Source: Chitinophagales bacterium
Lineage (GTDB): Bacteria > Bacteroidota > Bacteroidia > Chitinophagales > Saprospiraceae
Reading direction: 5' to 3'
DNA: 64,000 nucleotides
Assembly (NCBI GenBank): GCA_017303475.1
Contig: JAFLBO010000010.1
Coordinates: forward strand, 1 to 64,000
Made by a program: the position numbers and the translations under genes. Every line of letters starts with the position of its first letter. Within the stretch, counting starts at the first letter, position 1. Below the pieces are notes generated by a model. That model was not told the DNA's origin, did no database searches, and worked only from the letters and a program-made list of their open reading frames with translations. Positions 29,133 to 38,200 of this stretch are shown piece by piece.

Positions 29133-30161
29133 ATGCAAGCAGTTTTAGGTCCATCCGATTTTATTGCACAATTAAATACCGGCTGTGTTATGCTGGATGT
29201 GCGTTCTCCAGGTGAATACGAACAAGGGCACATCCCGGGCGCATTGTCGTTCCCGTTATTTACAGATGAAGAAAGAGCCCGAGTCGGTAAAATGTACAAA
29301 CAAACCGGAAAGGAAGAAGCTATGGAACTGGGATTGCGCATCGTTGGACCCAAAATGGCGGACTTTGTCAAGACTGCCAAAAAACTGGCGCCGGAACGTA
29401 GGCTGGCAGTGCATTGCTGGCGGGGAGGTCAACGAAGTGGAAGTATGGCCTGGCTTTTTCGGCAGTCGGGCTTCGAGGTGGTTACGCTCGGTGGAGGTTA
29501 CAAAGCATACCGGCAGCATGTTCTGGAGCATTTTGGACTATTTAATCCTAGAATCGTCGTAGTTGGTGGAAAAACAGGCTCCGGCAAAACCAAAGTACTT
29601 CATGCGCTCCGGGATTTGGGTGAACAAATCATAGATTTGGAAGGAATCGCCCACCATAAAGGATCAGCCTTTGGGTTCATTGGTGAAATGCCACAACCTA
29701 CGGTTGAACAATTTGAAAACGATTTGTTCGCTGCCATTACCCAATTAGACCACTCCAAAAGAATTTGGATAGAAAATGAAAGCAAAAGCATAGGTCGGGT
29801 GTTCATTCCGCTGAATTTTTGGGCAAAAATGAAAGCGGCGCCATTGGTAAACATCGAAATTCCATTCGAAGACCGCCTGCAAAATCTGCTGGACGATTAT
29901 GTACAGACAGATCCTGCCGAGTTACAACTTGCCTTTAACAAAATTGCTTCCAAACTGGGCGGTTTAAACCTCAAACTGGCCTCAGAAGCGCTTGATAACG
30001 GAAATTACACCGAGGCTGCCAAGATTGCACTGAGTTATTACGACAAAACCTACCAACATAACCTCGATGTGAATGTTTCTCCGGATATCCGAAATGCCTC
30101 CTTTGAGCAAGGAGATCCGGCAAAAATTGCACTGGCCCTGACACAAATCCAGGGACTCTGA
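29133..30161 (+). CDS. mnmH: tRNA 2-selenouridine synthase
   Basis: MnmH (SelU, YbbB) replaces sulfur by selenium in the wobble 2-thiouridine of Glu, Gln and Lys tRNAs by way of a geranylated intermediate. The 342-residue protein has an N-terminal rhodanese domain with the active Cys95 in HCWRGGQRSGS. A P-loop domain follows (VVGGKTGSGKTKVLHALR, about 145-160), with KGSAFGFIGEMPQPTVEQFE. It needs selenophosphate from SelD, which is not in the window. The ATG at 29133 is favoured by homology and by the promoter-like element; the frame is open 37 codons further upstream. Confidence 0.93.
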   Translation: MQAVLGPSDFIAQLNTGCVMLDVRSPGEYEQGHIPGALSFPLFTDEERARVGKMYKQTGKEEAMELGLRIVGPKMADFVKTAKKLAPERRLAVHCWRGGQRSGSMAWLFRQSGFEVVTLGGGYKAYRQHVLEHFGLFNPRIVVVGGKTGSGKTKVLHALRDLGEQIIDLEGIAHHKGSAFGFIGEMPQPTVEQFENDLFAAITQLDHSKRIWIENESKSIGRVFIPLNFWAKMKAAPLVNIEIPFEDRLQNLLDDYVQTDPAELQLAFNKIASKLGGLNLKLASEALDNGNYTEAAKIALSYYDKTYQHNLDVNVSPDIRNASFEQGDPAKIALALTQIQGL

Positions 30162-30174
30162 TGTCAGATTGCGC

Positions 30175-30182
30175 TACCTTTG
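30175..30182 (+). promoter_or_regulatory. -7 element TACCTTTG for the homogentisate dioxygenase gene
   Basis: A TAnnTTTG match in the gap after mnmH, 46 bases before the ATG at 30229. Confidence 0.5.
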
Positions 30183-30228
30183 CTGGCAACCCCATTAAGC
30201 TCCAGCCAAATCGTCCAAATTACAATCT

Positions 30229-31386
30229 ATGCATTACCATTCACTGGGACAAATCCCTTCCAAAAGGCATACCCAATACCGGAAACCGGACGGAACCCTG
30301 TATCATGAGGAGTTGTTCAGTACCGAAGGTTTCAGCAATAATTACTCCCTGCTGTACCATGCCAATGCGCCTACACAAATTGTTCAGGTAGGTGATCCAT
30401 ACAGCATCGCTCCCAAAACGGTGCACGACAAACAATTGAAACACCGTTGCCTGAACGGTTTTCATATTGCCCCGGAGGATGATTACCTCCGTTCCAGAAA
30501 GCCTGTTTTGGTCAATAACGACTGTAAAATTATCCTCTCCGCTCCGCGGAAAAGCATGTCGGATTATTTTTACAAAAATGCCGACGCCGATGAAATGATC
30601 TTCGTACACGAAGGCACTGGTAAACTTCTGAGCATGTATGGTTCTATTTCATTTGGTTATGGCGACTATCTGATCATCCCCAGAGGAACCACCTACCAGC
30701 TGCATTTTGATACTCCCGATAATCGTTTGCTCATTGTAGAAAGTAACGGCCCAATTACTACCCCCAAAAGGTACCGCAACGAATTTGGCCAGTTGCTTGA
30801 ACATTCCCCATTCTGTGAACGGGATATTCGCAAACCGGTAGATCTGCAAACCTTTGATCAAAAGGGAGATTTTCTGTTTTATATCAAAAAGCAGGACAAT
30901 ATCTACCCTTACCACTACCTGAACCATCCGTTTGATGTGATTGGCTGGGACGGTTATGTGTATCCATACGCCTTCAGCATTCACAACTTCGAACCCATAA
31001 CCGGCAGGGTTCACCAGCCACCCCCTGTTCACCAGACATTTGATGGCTGCAATTTTGTTATTTGCTCCTTTGTGCCGCGCTTATACGATTATCATCCGCA
31101 GGCTATTCCGGCGCCATATAACCACTCCAATATTGATTCAGATGAAGTTTTGTATTACGTGGATGGGGATTTTATGAGCCGAAAACACGTAGAACGAGGT
31201 ATGATTACCCTTCACCCGGGCGGCATTCCACACGGTCCGCACCTGGGCACAGTAGAAAAAAGTATCGGGCAGAAGGAAACCCGGGAGCTGGCTGTAATGG
31301 TAGATACATTCCGCCCCTTGCTCATGACGGAGCATGCCGTAGGGATTGAGTCCGGAGATTATTACCGTTCCTGGCTTCCTGGATAA
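30229..31386 (+). CDS. hmgA: Homogentisate 1,2-dioxygenase
   Basis: This iron enzyme opens homogentisate to maleylacetoacetate in tyrosine and phenylalanine breakdown. The 385-residue protein is shorter than the human enzyme and matches the bacterial form. N-terminal cupin half: GFSNNYSLLYHANAPTQI and DEMIFVHEGTGKLLSMYG. The C-terminal half holds the iron site in NHSNIDSDEVLYY (His, Glu) and LHPGGIPHGPHLG (His). VHQPPPVHQTFDGCNFV is also typical. It stands alone: maleylacetoacetate isomerase and fumarylacetoacetase are not in the window. A strong terminator follows the stop. Confidence 0.95.
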   Translation: MHYHSLGQIPSKRHTQYRKPDGTLYHEELFSTEGFSNNYSLLYHANAPTQIVQVGDPYSIAPKTVHDKQLKHRCLNGFHIAPEDDYLRSRKPVLVNNDCKIILSAPRKSMSDYFYKNADADEMIFVHEGTGKLLSMYGSISFGYGDYLIIPRGTTYQLHFDTPDNRLLIVESNGPITTPKRYRNEFGQLLEHSPFCERDIRKPVDLQTFDQKGDFLFYIKKQDNIYPYHYLNHPFDVIGWDGYVYPYAFSIHNFEPITGRVHQPPPVHQTFDGCNFVICSFVPRLYDYHPQAIPAPYNHSNIDSDEVLYYVDGDFMSRKHVERGMITLHPGGIPHGPHLGTVEKSIGQKETRELAVMVDTFRPLLMTEHAVGIESGDYYRSWLPG

Positions 31387-31393
31387 AGGGAAT

Positions 31394-31432
31394 AAAAAAA
31401 GCGCGGAGCAGTGATGCCCCGCGCTTTTTTTT
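31394..31432. terminator. Bidirectional hairpin terminator
   Basis: A GC-rich stem (GCGCGG with CCGCGC plus flanking A:T pairs) is preceded by seven A residues and followed by eight T residues. It can end transcription of hmgA from the left and of the RRM gene from the right. Confidence 0.85.
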
Positions 31433-31448
31433 ATTGGCTGAGAGTGGT

Positions 31449-31886
31449 TTACCAACGGTCACCACCGCCACCGCGACGATCACCGCCACCGTAGCCACCG
31501 CCACCGCGACGATCACCGCCACCGTAGCCACCGCCACCGCGATTGCCACCGCCGTAGCCACCGCCACCGCGATTGCCGCCGCCGTAACCACCGCCACCGC
31601 GATTGCCGCCGCCGTAACCACCGCCACCACGTGGTTCGCGATTTTCGCGTGGTTCAGCCTTTTTAACCACGATGGTGCGACCATCGAGATCTGTTTCATT
31701 GAGGGCATCGATAGCGCTTTGCGCCTCGTCGTCGTTGTCCATCTCAACAAAGCCAAAGCCTTTGGAACGGCCGGTCATTTTGTCGAAGGCGATAGAACAG
31801 GAAGATACCTCGCCGAATTGTTCGAAAGCCTCACGGAGAGTGCCTTCATTGGTGTCATAGTTCAATTTTGCTACGAAAATGTTCAT
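31449..31886 (-). CDS. Glycine-rich RRM RNA-binding protein
   Basis: A 145-residue protein. Residues 1-80 form one RNA recognition motif with RNP2 (NIFVAKLNY) and RNP1 (KGFGFVEM). The remaining 60 residues are repeats of GGGGYGGGNR and GGGGYGGGDRR. This layout resembles the cold-induced Rbp proteins of cyanobacteria and many Bacteroidota proteins that bind single-stranded RNA. The ATG at 31886 starts the RRM. The tail is encoded by 30-base DNA repeats on which copy number could change by slippage. Confidence 0.93.
   Translation of the reverse strand: MNIFVAKLNYDTNEGTLREAFEQFGEVSSCSIAFDKMTGRSKGFGFVEMDNDDEAQSAIDALNETDLDGRTIVVKKAEPRENREPRGGGGYGGGNRGGGGYGGGNRGGGGYGGGNRGGGGYGGGDRRGGGGYGGGDRRGGGGDRW
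31455..31630. repeat. In-gene 30-base tandem repeats encoding GGGGYGGGN(D)R
   Basis: About six units of roughly 30 bases lie within the RRM gene, nearly identical at the DNA level including synonymous positions. Three central copies differ by single bases. In-frame units mean that gain or loss would change only tail length. Confidence 0.85.
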
Positions 31887-32097
31887 TGACTGAAAAAGAA
31901 AATAATGAAAAAAATGAGCATCAACTAAATGCAGCAAAATCAAATTGAACCTAAAAATTCCGATTGAAAATGGCCTGCCTGTGGGTTGAGATGCTTGTTA
32001 GACAAGTCAAAGGTAAATAAAAAAAGGAGAAATCCTAATTTTTCTGCAACATATGAGAAAAAAGTATTTCCGGGTGGTCTGCTTTTCAGGCTAAAAT

Positions 32098-32514
32098 CTA
32101 CTCGCCAAGAGCAGCAATACACTTCAGTTCGATAGCAATCGGCGTAGGCAAGCGGTCGATCCCAACCGTGGTTCTGCATGGCAAACTGGTTTTGAAATAT
32201 TCTGCATAAATCCGGTTAAAAGTGTGAAAATCCCGCTCCATATTGACCAAAAACACGGTTACATCCACTAAATCCTCCCATTTTGCACCAGAAGCCTCCA
32301 ATACCGTTTGAACATTTTTGAAAACTGAATGTACCTGTGCCTCGAAGTCAAATTCAGTATAATTTCCTGCGGCAGAACGACTTAATCCTGGAACGCCATC
32401 CGTTTCTGGTTCTCTGGGGCCAATTCCTGATAAAAACAATAAATTTCCTACCCGGCGGGCATGCGGGTAGAGGCCTACTGGTTTAGGCGCATTCGGAGCA
32501 TCTATTTTATTCAT
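32098..32514 (-). CDS. RidA family deaminase, possibly 2-aminomuconate deaminase
   Basis: A 138-residue RidA/YjgF-fold protein. The N-terminus (GLYPHARRVGNLLFLSGIGP) and the C-terminal TVFLVNMERDFHTFNRIYAE and CRTTVGIDRLPTPIAIELK match the family, including the Arg that binds the substrate carboxylate. Details such as YPHARRVGNLLFLSG and FLVNM resemble NbaF-type 2-aminomuconate deaminase more than housekeeping RidA. With the 3-hydroxyanthranilate dioxygenase at 18.8 kb, this suggests tryptophan/kynurenine breakdown. The alternative is general enamine/imine deaminase activity. A TACCTTTG element precedes it. Confidence 0.82.
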   Translation of the reverse strand: MNKIDAPNAPKPVGLYPHARRVGNLLFLSGIGPREPETDGVPGLSRSAAGNYTEFDFEAQVHSVFKNVQTVLEASGAKWEDLVDVTVFLVNMERDFHTFNRIYAEYFKTSLPCRTTVGIDRLPTPIAIELKCIAALGE

Positions 32515-32545
32515 GTGAAGTCAGGTTAGAGCTTTTAGTCTGAGG

Positions 32546-32553
32546 CAAAGGTA
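32546..32553 (-). promoter_or_regulatory. -7 element TACCTTTG for the RidA gene
   Basis: A TAnnTTTG match 32 bases before the start at 32514, in the divergent gap. Confidence 0.5.
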
Positions 32554-32594
32554 ATTCTAAGCCAATTCTAAGGAGCTATACTTTTAACTGGCCT

Positions 32595-32602
32595 TAGGTT
32601 TG
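32595..32602 (+). promoter_or_regulatory. -7 element TAGGTTTG for the barrel/haloperoxidase pair
   Basis: A TAnnTTTG match 29 bases before the ATG at 32631. Confidence 0.5.
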
Positions 32603-32630
32603 CCCCCAGAAAAACTAAAAACTCGGTCCT

Positions 32631-33554
32631 ATGTTCAAGAAAATTTCTACACTCCTACTTGGTCTGACAGCAGGTTTAAGCTTGTCAGCCCAATCTCCAA
32701 CCGACGGTTTGATGATGCCGCAGGGGCAGCTTTGCATCCTGGGTCAATACACCAACAGTCAATGGGAGAACTATTGGCAGGGCGAAACCAAACGCTCTAA
32801 CTCAAACCTCGGAAAGGTGAGCACTCAAAGTGCCATGTTAATGGCCAACTATGGTATCACCAGCAACCTTAATGTAATGCTGGGCCTGCCATATGTATGG
32901 ACAGGTTCAACAAAAAGCTACATTACCGGTCAAAAAGGACTCCAGGATCTGTCTTTATTCCTGAAGTATCAAATTCTGGAACGCGAAGCCCTGGGAGGCG
33001 CTTTTAAAATCCAGACAACCGGTGGACTTTCCACACCTGTTTCCAATTACACGAACGATTTAATGCCATTTAGCATCGGTGTACATAGCAAAACCGCTTC
33101 TTTGCGCGGCATCGTGAATTACACCGCCAATTTCGGATTGTATGTAACTGCAGAGGTTGGACACACCTGGCGCAGCAATGTTACGGTAGACCGCGATTCT
33201 TACCTGTTCCACGACGAGCTGGTAGAAAGCGATGAAATGCCTGTGCCAAATGTTTTGGATTACTCCGCACGTATTGGATATATCAAATCCCGCTTGCAGG
33301 CAGAAGTTTGGTATGATGCTTTCACAGGTTTGACCGGCGACGACATTCGGTACAATGAAGCGCCACAAGCCACCAATAAGATGGCAGCAGGTCAGGTGGG
33401 CGTGTTTGCCAAGTATTTCATTACCAAGCGTTTTGCGCCGCTGGCTTCTGTCAGCCAGGTATTGAGCGGACGAAATGCTGGTGAATCTTTGACCTGGGCT
33501 GCAGGTTTCACCTACTTCATGGATGTGAACAAAAAAGCCGAAGCAGCTAAATAA
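32631..33554 (+). CDS. Outer membrane beta-barrel protein
   Basis: A 307-residue protein with a signal peptide (about residues 1-20, ending LSLSAQ). The rest alternates short amphipathic strands and turns, consistent with an outer membrane barrel of 12 or more strands (LMANYGITSNLNVMLGLPYV; DLSLFLKYQILEREALGGAF; GQVGVFAKYFITKRFAPLAS). It resembles the transporter-like proteins often annotated beside degradation genes. It sits 36 bases before the haloperoxidase-like gene on the same strand and probably shares its transcript, so it may move that enzyme's substrate or product. Confidence 0.75.
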   Translation: MFKKISTLLLGLTAGLSLSAQSPTDGLMMPQGQLCILGQYTNSQWENYWQGETKRSNSNLGKVSTQSAMLMANYGITSNLNVMLGLPYVWTGSTKSYITGQKGLQDLSLFLKYQILEREALGGAFKIQTTGGLSTPVSNYTNDLMPFSIGVHSKTASLRGIVNYTANFGLYVTAEVGHTWRSNVTVDRDSYLFHDELVESDEMPVPNVLDYSARIGYIKSRLQAEVWYDAFTGLTGDDIRYNEAPQATNKMAAGQVGVFAKYFITKRFAPLASVSQVLSGRNAGESLTWAAGFTYFMDVNKKAEAAK

Positions 33555-33590
33555 ATCCCCAATAACCTGATTAACATTCCATCGCACAAC

Positions 33591-35141
33591 ATGAAAAAGC
33601 AATCCATACTCGCTATAGGCGCCGCATTCGGCCTGCTGTTCTTCGCCACACAGTGTGACAAAAACGCTCCCGAAGCGCCATCCATCGAACCATATGCTGA
33701 AACCAATCTGGAAGCAAGTGCAGGCACCTGGAAAACGTATCTGTCTATCGACGACAGCAAAACAGTAGTGCCAACGCCAGAAGCTCCGGGCTCAACTGCT
33801 TACCAAACCGAGTTGACCCAGCTCAAAGCTTCCATGGCAGGCGCAACTGCCGAGCAAAAAGAGCTGGCAATTTTCTGGGGCAGCAATGGTGTAACCCGCT
33901 GGCACGAAATTGCCCGCGAACTGGCCGCCAACTATAACGTACCACCAAACTACAACGCTGATGGCACCTACCCGGCTCCTGATCCTGCCAACCCAACGGC
34001 TTACCCACGTTTCCCATTTGCCAACCCTCCTGTAGCATCCCGTATGTTTGCTTTACTGGGTGTTGCGCAGTACGATGCCCTGGTAGCTTGCTGGAAACGC
34101 AAATTCGAACACAACCGCCTGGCGCCTTACAAAAACGCCTCTGATATTCAACCGCTGATCCCAACCAACGACCTTCCTTCCTACCCTTCCGAAGACGCGG
34201 TTGTTGCTGCTGCTTCCCGCGAAATCCTGAAATTCATCTTCCCGGGTGAAGTTTCTTATATCAACGAAAAAGCTGAAGAACACAAAAACAGTCGACTCTG
34301 GGCCGGCGCCAATGTACAAAGCGATTTGTCTGCTGGCGACTCCCTGGGTCGGATCGTAGCTCAGTATGTGATCAACGAATGGGCGAAAAAAGACAAAATG
34401 GGACAGGCTAATAATCAGGCAGGATTCCCAGATATGAAGGCTGATGCCAATGCACGGGGCATCTCTGTTCTCTGGACCAGCCTCGATATTCCTTCCCGTC
34501 CGCCAATGCTTCCATTCTTTGGCAACGTGAAAACCTGGAATTTCGACGATGCTACTAAAATTGCACTTCGTCCTCCGGTTCCTCCACAACCAGGATCAAC
34601 CGAGTTCGAAGCTGCTATGGATGAACTTCGGGACATCGCCAAAAACCGTACCCGCGAACAGCAGCGCATTACTGCTTACTGGGCTGATGGCGCAGGCAGC
34701 TACACGCCTCCAGGCCACTGGAACCGCAAAGCCTGCGAACTGATTCTGGAAAAACAATTCAACGAAATCCGCTCTGCTCGTGCTATGGCACTCGTTGGCA
34801 CAGGTGTAGCAGACGCCGGAATCACTTGCTGGGACGTGAAATACTACTACCTGCTCCCGCGTCCTACTGAAATGGATCCGAATGTAACCTGCGGAACGGG
34901 TATCCCGAACTTCCCGGCTTATACCTCAGGTCACTCCACCTTCTCAGCTGCTGCCGCAGAAGTATTGTCATACCTCTTCCCTGACCACAAATCTGAACTG
35001 GATGCCATGGCTAAAGAAGCTTCTGAATCCAGGATTTATGGTTGTATCCACTATCGTTTCGACTGCGAAGTTGGACTCGAAGTGGGTAAAAAAGTGGGTG
35101 AATACGCCGTAACCAGAGGCCGCAACGACGGTTCTGAATAA
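33591..35141 (+). CDS. Vanadium-dependent haloperoxidase / PAP2-type phosphatase lipoprotein
   Basis: A 516-residue exported protein with a hydrophobic N-terminus and a possible lipoprotein Cys (FFATQC, about residue 22). The C-terminal third carries the PAP2/haloperoxidase signature: K-x6-RP in KYYYLLPRP, TSGHSTFSAAAAEVL, and SR-x5-H-x3-D in SRIYGCIHYRFD. Every vanadate- or phosphate-binding residue is there. The N-terminal 350 residues are helical, as in bacterial vanadium haloperoxidases. Whether it oxidises halides or removes phosphate cannot be decided. The gene ends before a terminator at 35169-35202. Confidence 0.85.
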   Translation: MKKQSILAIGAAFGLLFFATQCDKNAPEAPSIEPYAETNLEASAGTWKTYLSIDDSKTVVPTPEAPGSTAYQTELTQLKASMAGATAEQKELAIFWGSNGVTRWHEIARELAANYNVPPNYNADGTYPAPDPANPTAYPRFPFANPPVASRMFALLGVAQYDALVACWKRKFEHNRLAPYKNASDIQPLIPTNDLPSYPSEDAVVAAASREILKFIFPGEVSYINEKAEEHKNSRLWAGANVQSDLSAGDSLGRIVAQYVINEWAKKDKMGQANNQAGFPDMKADANARGISVLWTSLDIPSRPPMLPFFGNVKTWNFDDATKIALRPPVPPQPGSTEFEAAMDELRDIAKNRTREQQRITAYWADGAGSYTPPGHWNRKACELILEKQFNEIRSARAMALVGTGVADAGITCWDVKYYYLLPRPTEMDPNVTCGTGIPNFPAYTSGHSTFSAAAAEVLSYLFPDHKSELDAMAKEASESRIYGCIHYRFDCEVGLEVGKKVGEYAVTRGRNDGSE

Positions 35142-35168
35142 AAAAGAAAGACGTTTAGTGAAAATGCG

Positions 35169-35202
35169 AAACCGCCCCGGCAATGGCCGCGGGCGGTTTT
35201 TA
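35169..35202 (+). terminator. Hairpin terminator after the haloperoxidase-like gene
   Basis: An 8-bp stem AACCGCCC/GGGCGGTT, extended by CGG/CCG pairs, is followed by TTTTTATTTG. Confidence 0.85.
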
Positions 35203-35210
35203 TTTGTTCA

Positions 35211-38200
35211 TTACGGTAATTCTCCTATCTCCCTCAAAACCCTTTGCATTTCACCGTATTGGTTGTCCAGCAGGCGTTTTAAATCAAAACGTTCAAATTT
35301 ATACTCGAATTGGAAATAACTGTTTTCATAATGGTTTTCCTGTATAGGGAATATACCCAGTAAGTTGGCATGCCAGCGGATTCTGCCCTTTCCACTTAGT
35401 TCATCGAGCGGTAATTGCAGGTACTCTGCCTTGGGGAAATACAGGTAAATACCTTTCATTTTTCGTATTACCTCAATGGCAACTTTTCGGTCTGGCAATC
35501 GGTTCTCCTTCCTGAATTCACTGATCTCATGGAAATACCTCGAAGAAACATCCTGATGTCTTCTGGACGAAATCTCTTCGCGCAACGCAAACATTCGGTA
35601 CCTCTGCGAATGTGTTTCGTGCAATTCCTGGACCACTGCCAGGGGATCAAAACCTGAAACAGGCTTATACACTAATTCCTTGCCCTGTGTGGTGATATCT
35701 ATCCACCGGAACTTGACTTCTTCCGTAATTTCCTGCCAAACAAAATCCAGATAACTCAACTCCTGATGGAGTTTATAAGCGGATAAAGCACCAAAAAGCA
35801 ATTTGGCGCAATGCACTCTTGACGACTCTTCTCCACGTTTTATGGCCTCATATTGGGGCCTGATTTGTTTATGAAAGATATTGGTGGAAATATGGCTCCG
35901 TAAATCTTCCTCTGTGTACCGGGTGGAAAGCACAAGCAGTGCCCTCAATGCGTCTGTGGCCTGAAATCCAACAGCCAGGCTATCCGCCACCGGAACTGGC
36001 TGACCCTGATGATCGAACTGCAACCACACCATCAATCCATCTCCAATCAATTCCTGAATGGACTTATCCAGATAATCCTGCCCCAGTCTGTCAGGGAAAG
36101 CCTTGTAAATGATTTTCCACCTCCGCAAACATTCCACCAGTTTACTCCTGGCCTCTGCACTATCCATCCTGCGAATATCCTTAAACGATAGTCCTACCTG
36201 CACCTCTTGCCAAAGCGCTTGTGTGTCAGCTACAAATTCCAGGTAAACAGCCTCTTTTATATTAGGCAGCACTTTCAACCAACCTGCCTGTCCGGCATAA
36301 TCCTGCACAATTTTCTCCACTATAGCCAGAGCATCAAAATGATAGGCCCCGCATTCCGGCACGGGAATTACCTCTCCATCCTGATCCAGCGTAAACCACC
36401 GCACACTGGCATCCATCTCTGCCGCCGGTGCAATGAGCAAGCCAGGCAACAGAAACTCCAGTGCCAAACGATAAAACGAAGCACCATGCGCTCTTTGATC
36501 CTGATCCGAAAACACCTCAGCTCCAAGCAAACAAGCATACGTAAACCTGACCATCGACTCCCGCACGTCTGTATACGGGCGCCTGCGCTTGCGATCCTCA
36601 GCAACCTGAGCTGCTAAAGCCTGCCTTTTGGCTAGCAAACTGTAATAAAGATCCTCGCGAAGCAATCCTTTGTCTTTGACAATCTTGTTCGCATGATCCG
36701 ACTCCATCTGTTCCAATAGCTCAATCAGCTCCTGTATCTCGCCCAACAAATCAAACTGACCGTTTGGTACAAACTGGTATCGGTTCCCAATGATATCTAC
36801 CCGCTCAAGCCAGTGACACTTTCCGCCCCCACAACTTTCAATTACCGCTGCCTCCAGCAATTCCTCGGATGGATGTACCAACCGACAAACCTTAAGGGTA
36901 TTTTCTAAAATAATGCGCACCACATGCCGATTGTCGGGCACCGATTCACTGTGCTTGCCGGTATGTCGCAAGGGGTCGTTCGGCAAACTGTGGTATAGCC
37001 GCAAGGCAGCATCAGTTATACCCTCAGCTGCAATTTCCAGATTGTGCTGAGCGGTAGTAGACGGACAGCGGCCTTCCAGCATGTATTCCCGTAGCCTCGA
37101 TGCGTACAACAACACATATTGTAGCAAGCGGTCATTTCCCTGCACAGCATCCCGCATAATCTTGGCCGCCGTTTCCTTCTGCAGGTAGGTAATTAGCAGA
37201 TATTCATACAATTGCGCAGACAGCGGGTCTATTTTGGTCCGTACATAATCGCAATATTGGTATGCCTGGGTATAGTTTTTTACGGCCAGGGCATCCTTAG
37301 CCAGCAATAAATGCCTTCGGAAGTCATTTTTTTGTTCAAACGATAAAAGGCCAATCTGCTCCAGGGCTTCCTGTTCCCTTGGCTCCACCGGCAGATTCAA
37401 GGTTTCAGGAATTATCACTTCATCTACCGGCACAAAAAATGGAGGCACGGCACTGTCTTCCCTGCTCTCACCGGCAAACCGGTAATAATCTCGAATAAAT
37501 ACCTGGCGCCATTCCGGATATAAATCTTCCTCCTGCAGGCGTTCCAGTAAATGCACCAGATCAGCCTGAATAGGTGCGGCTTTTACCTGTAATTCTTCCA
37601 GGGTAATTTGTGACAACCTTGTTTGCTCCCGCAATTGTTTAAAGTAGTCTTCCACATCCAGCACGCCACGTTTTACTTGTACATTTTTGATCAAACGCTT
37701 CAACAGCGCCAGCAAAGGCGCATGGTTTATCCTGTCTGTTTGAGCAAGTAAACGTTCCTTGATATCTTCAATGGAAATGGGCAACGAAATAGCGCCAATA
37801 TCTATGGTTTCCTGTTGAGGTGCGGCTTTAAGCACCTGTACCGCCATTTGCGCTGCGCGAAGTAATTGCCGATCTCGCGGGATACCATCCTGTTCAACCG
37901 TTTCGCCCGAAGGCAGCGCAGCCTGAAATGGCTTCAAGGCATTTGGCATACCAGCGCTACGCGCCATAACCGTCATGATTTGGAAAGCAGGTGATTCTTT
38001 TTGCACCTCTATTGCCCTGGAAAATTCCCAACGAACATCCGGATGATCTTCATAATTCAATGAAATCAGCGCAATAAACAGCTGCGCCTTCTCCAGAAAT
38101 GCGGAGGCTTTTACCCGATATTCCTCTACCGGAATGCCCTCGTTATGCCAAAAAACAGTCTTTGCTGGTTGTAATAATACAGCTAACTGCCGCTGCAAGT

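Noticed and set aside
31449..31889. Ala/Thr/Val repeat proteins in other frames of the RRM gene
   Set aside because: They are shadows of the GGGGYGGGNR repeats; no homology or start signal supports them.
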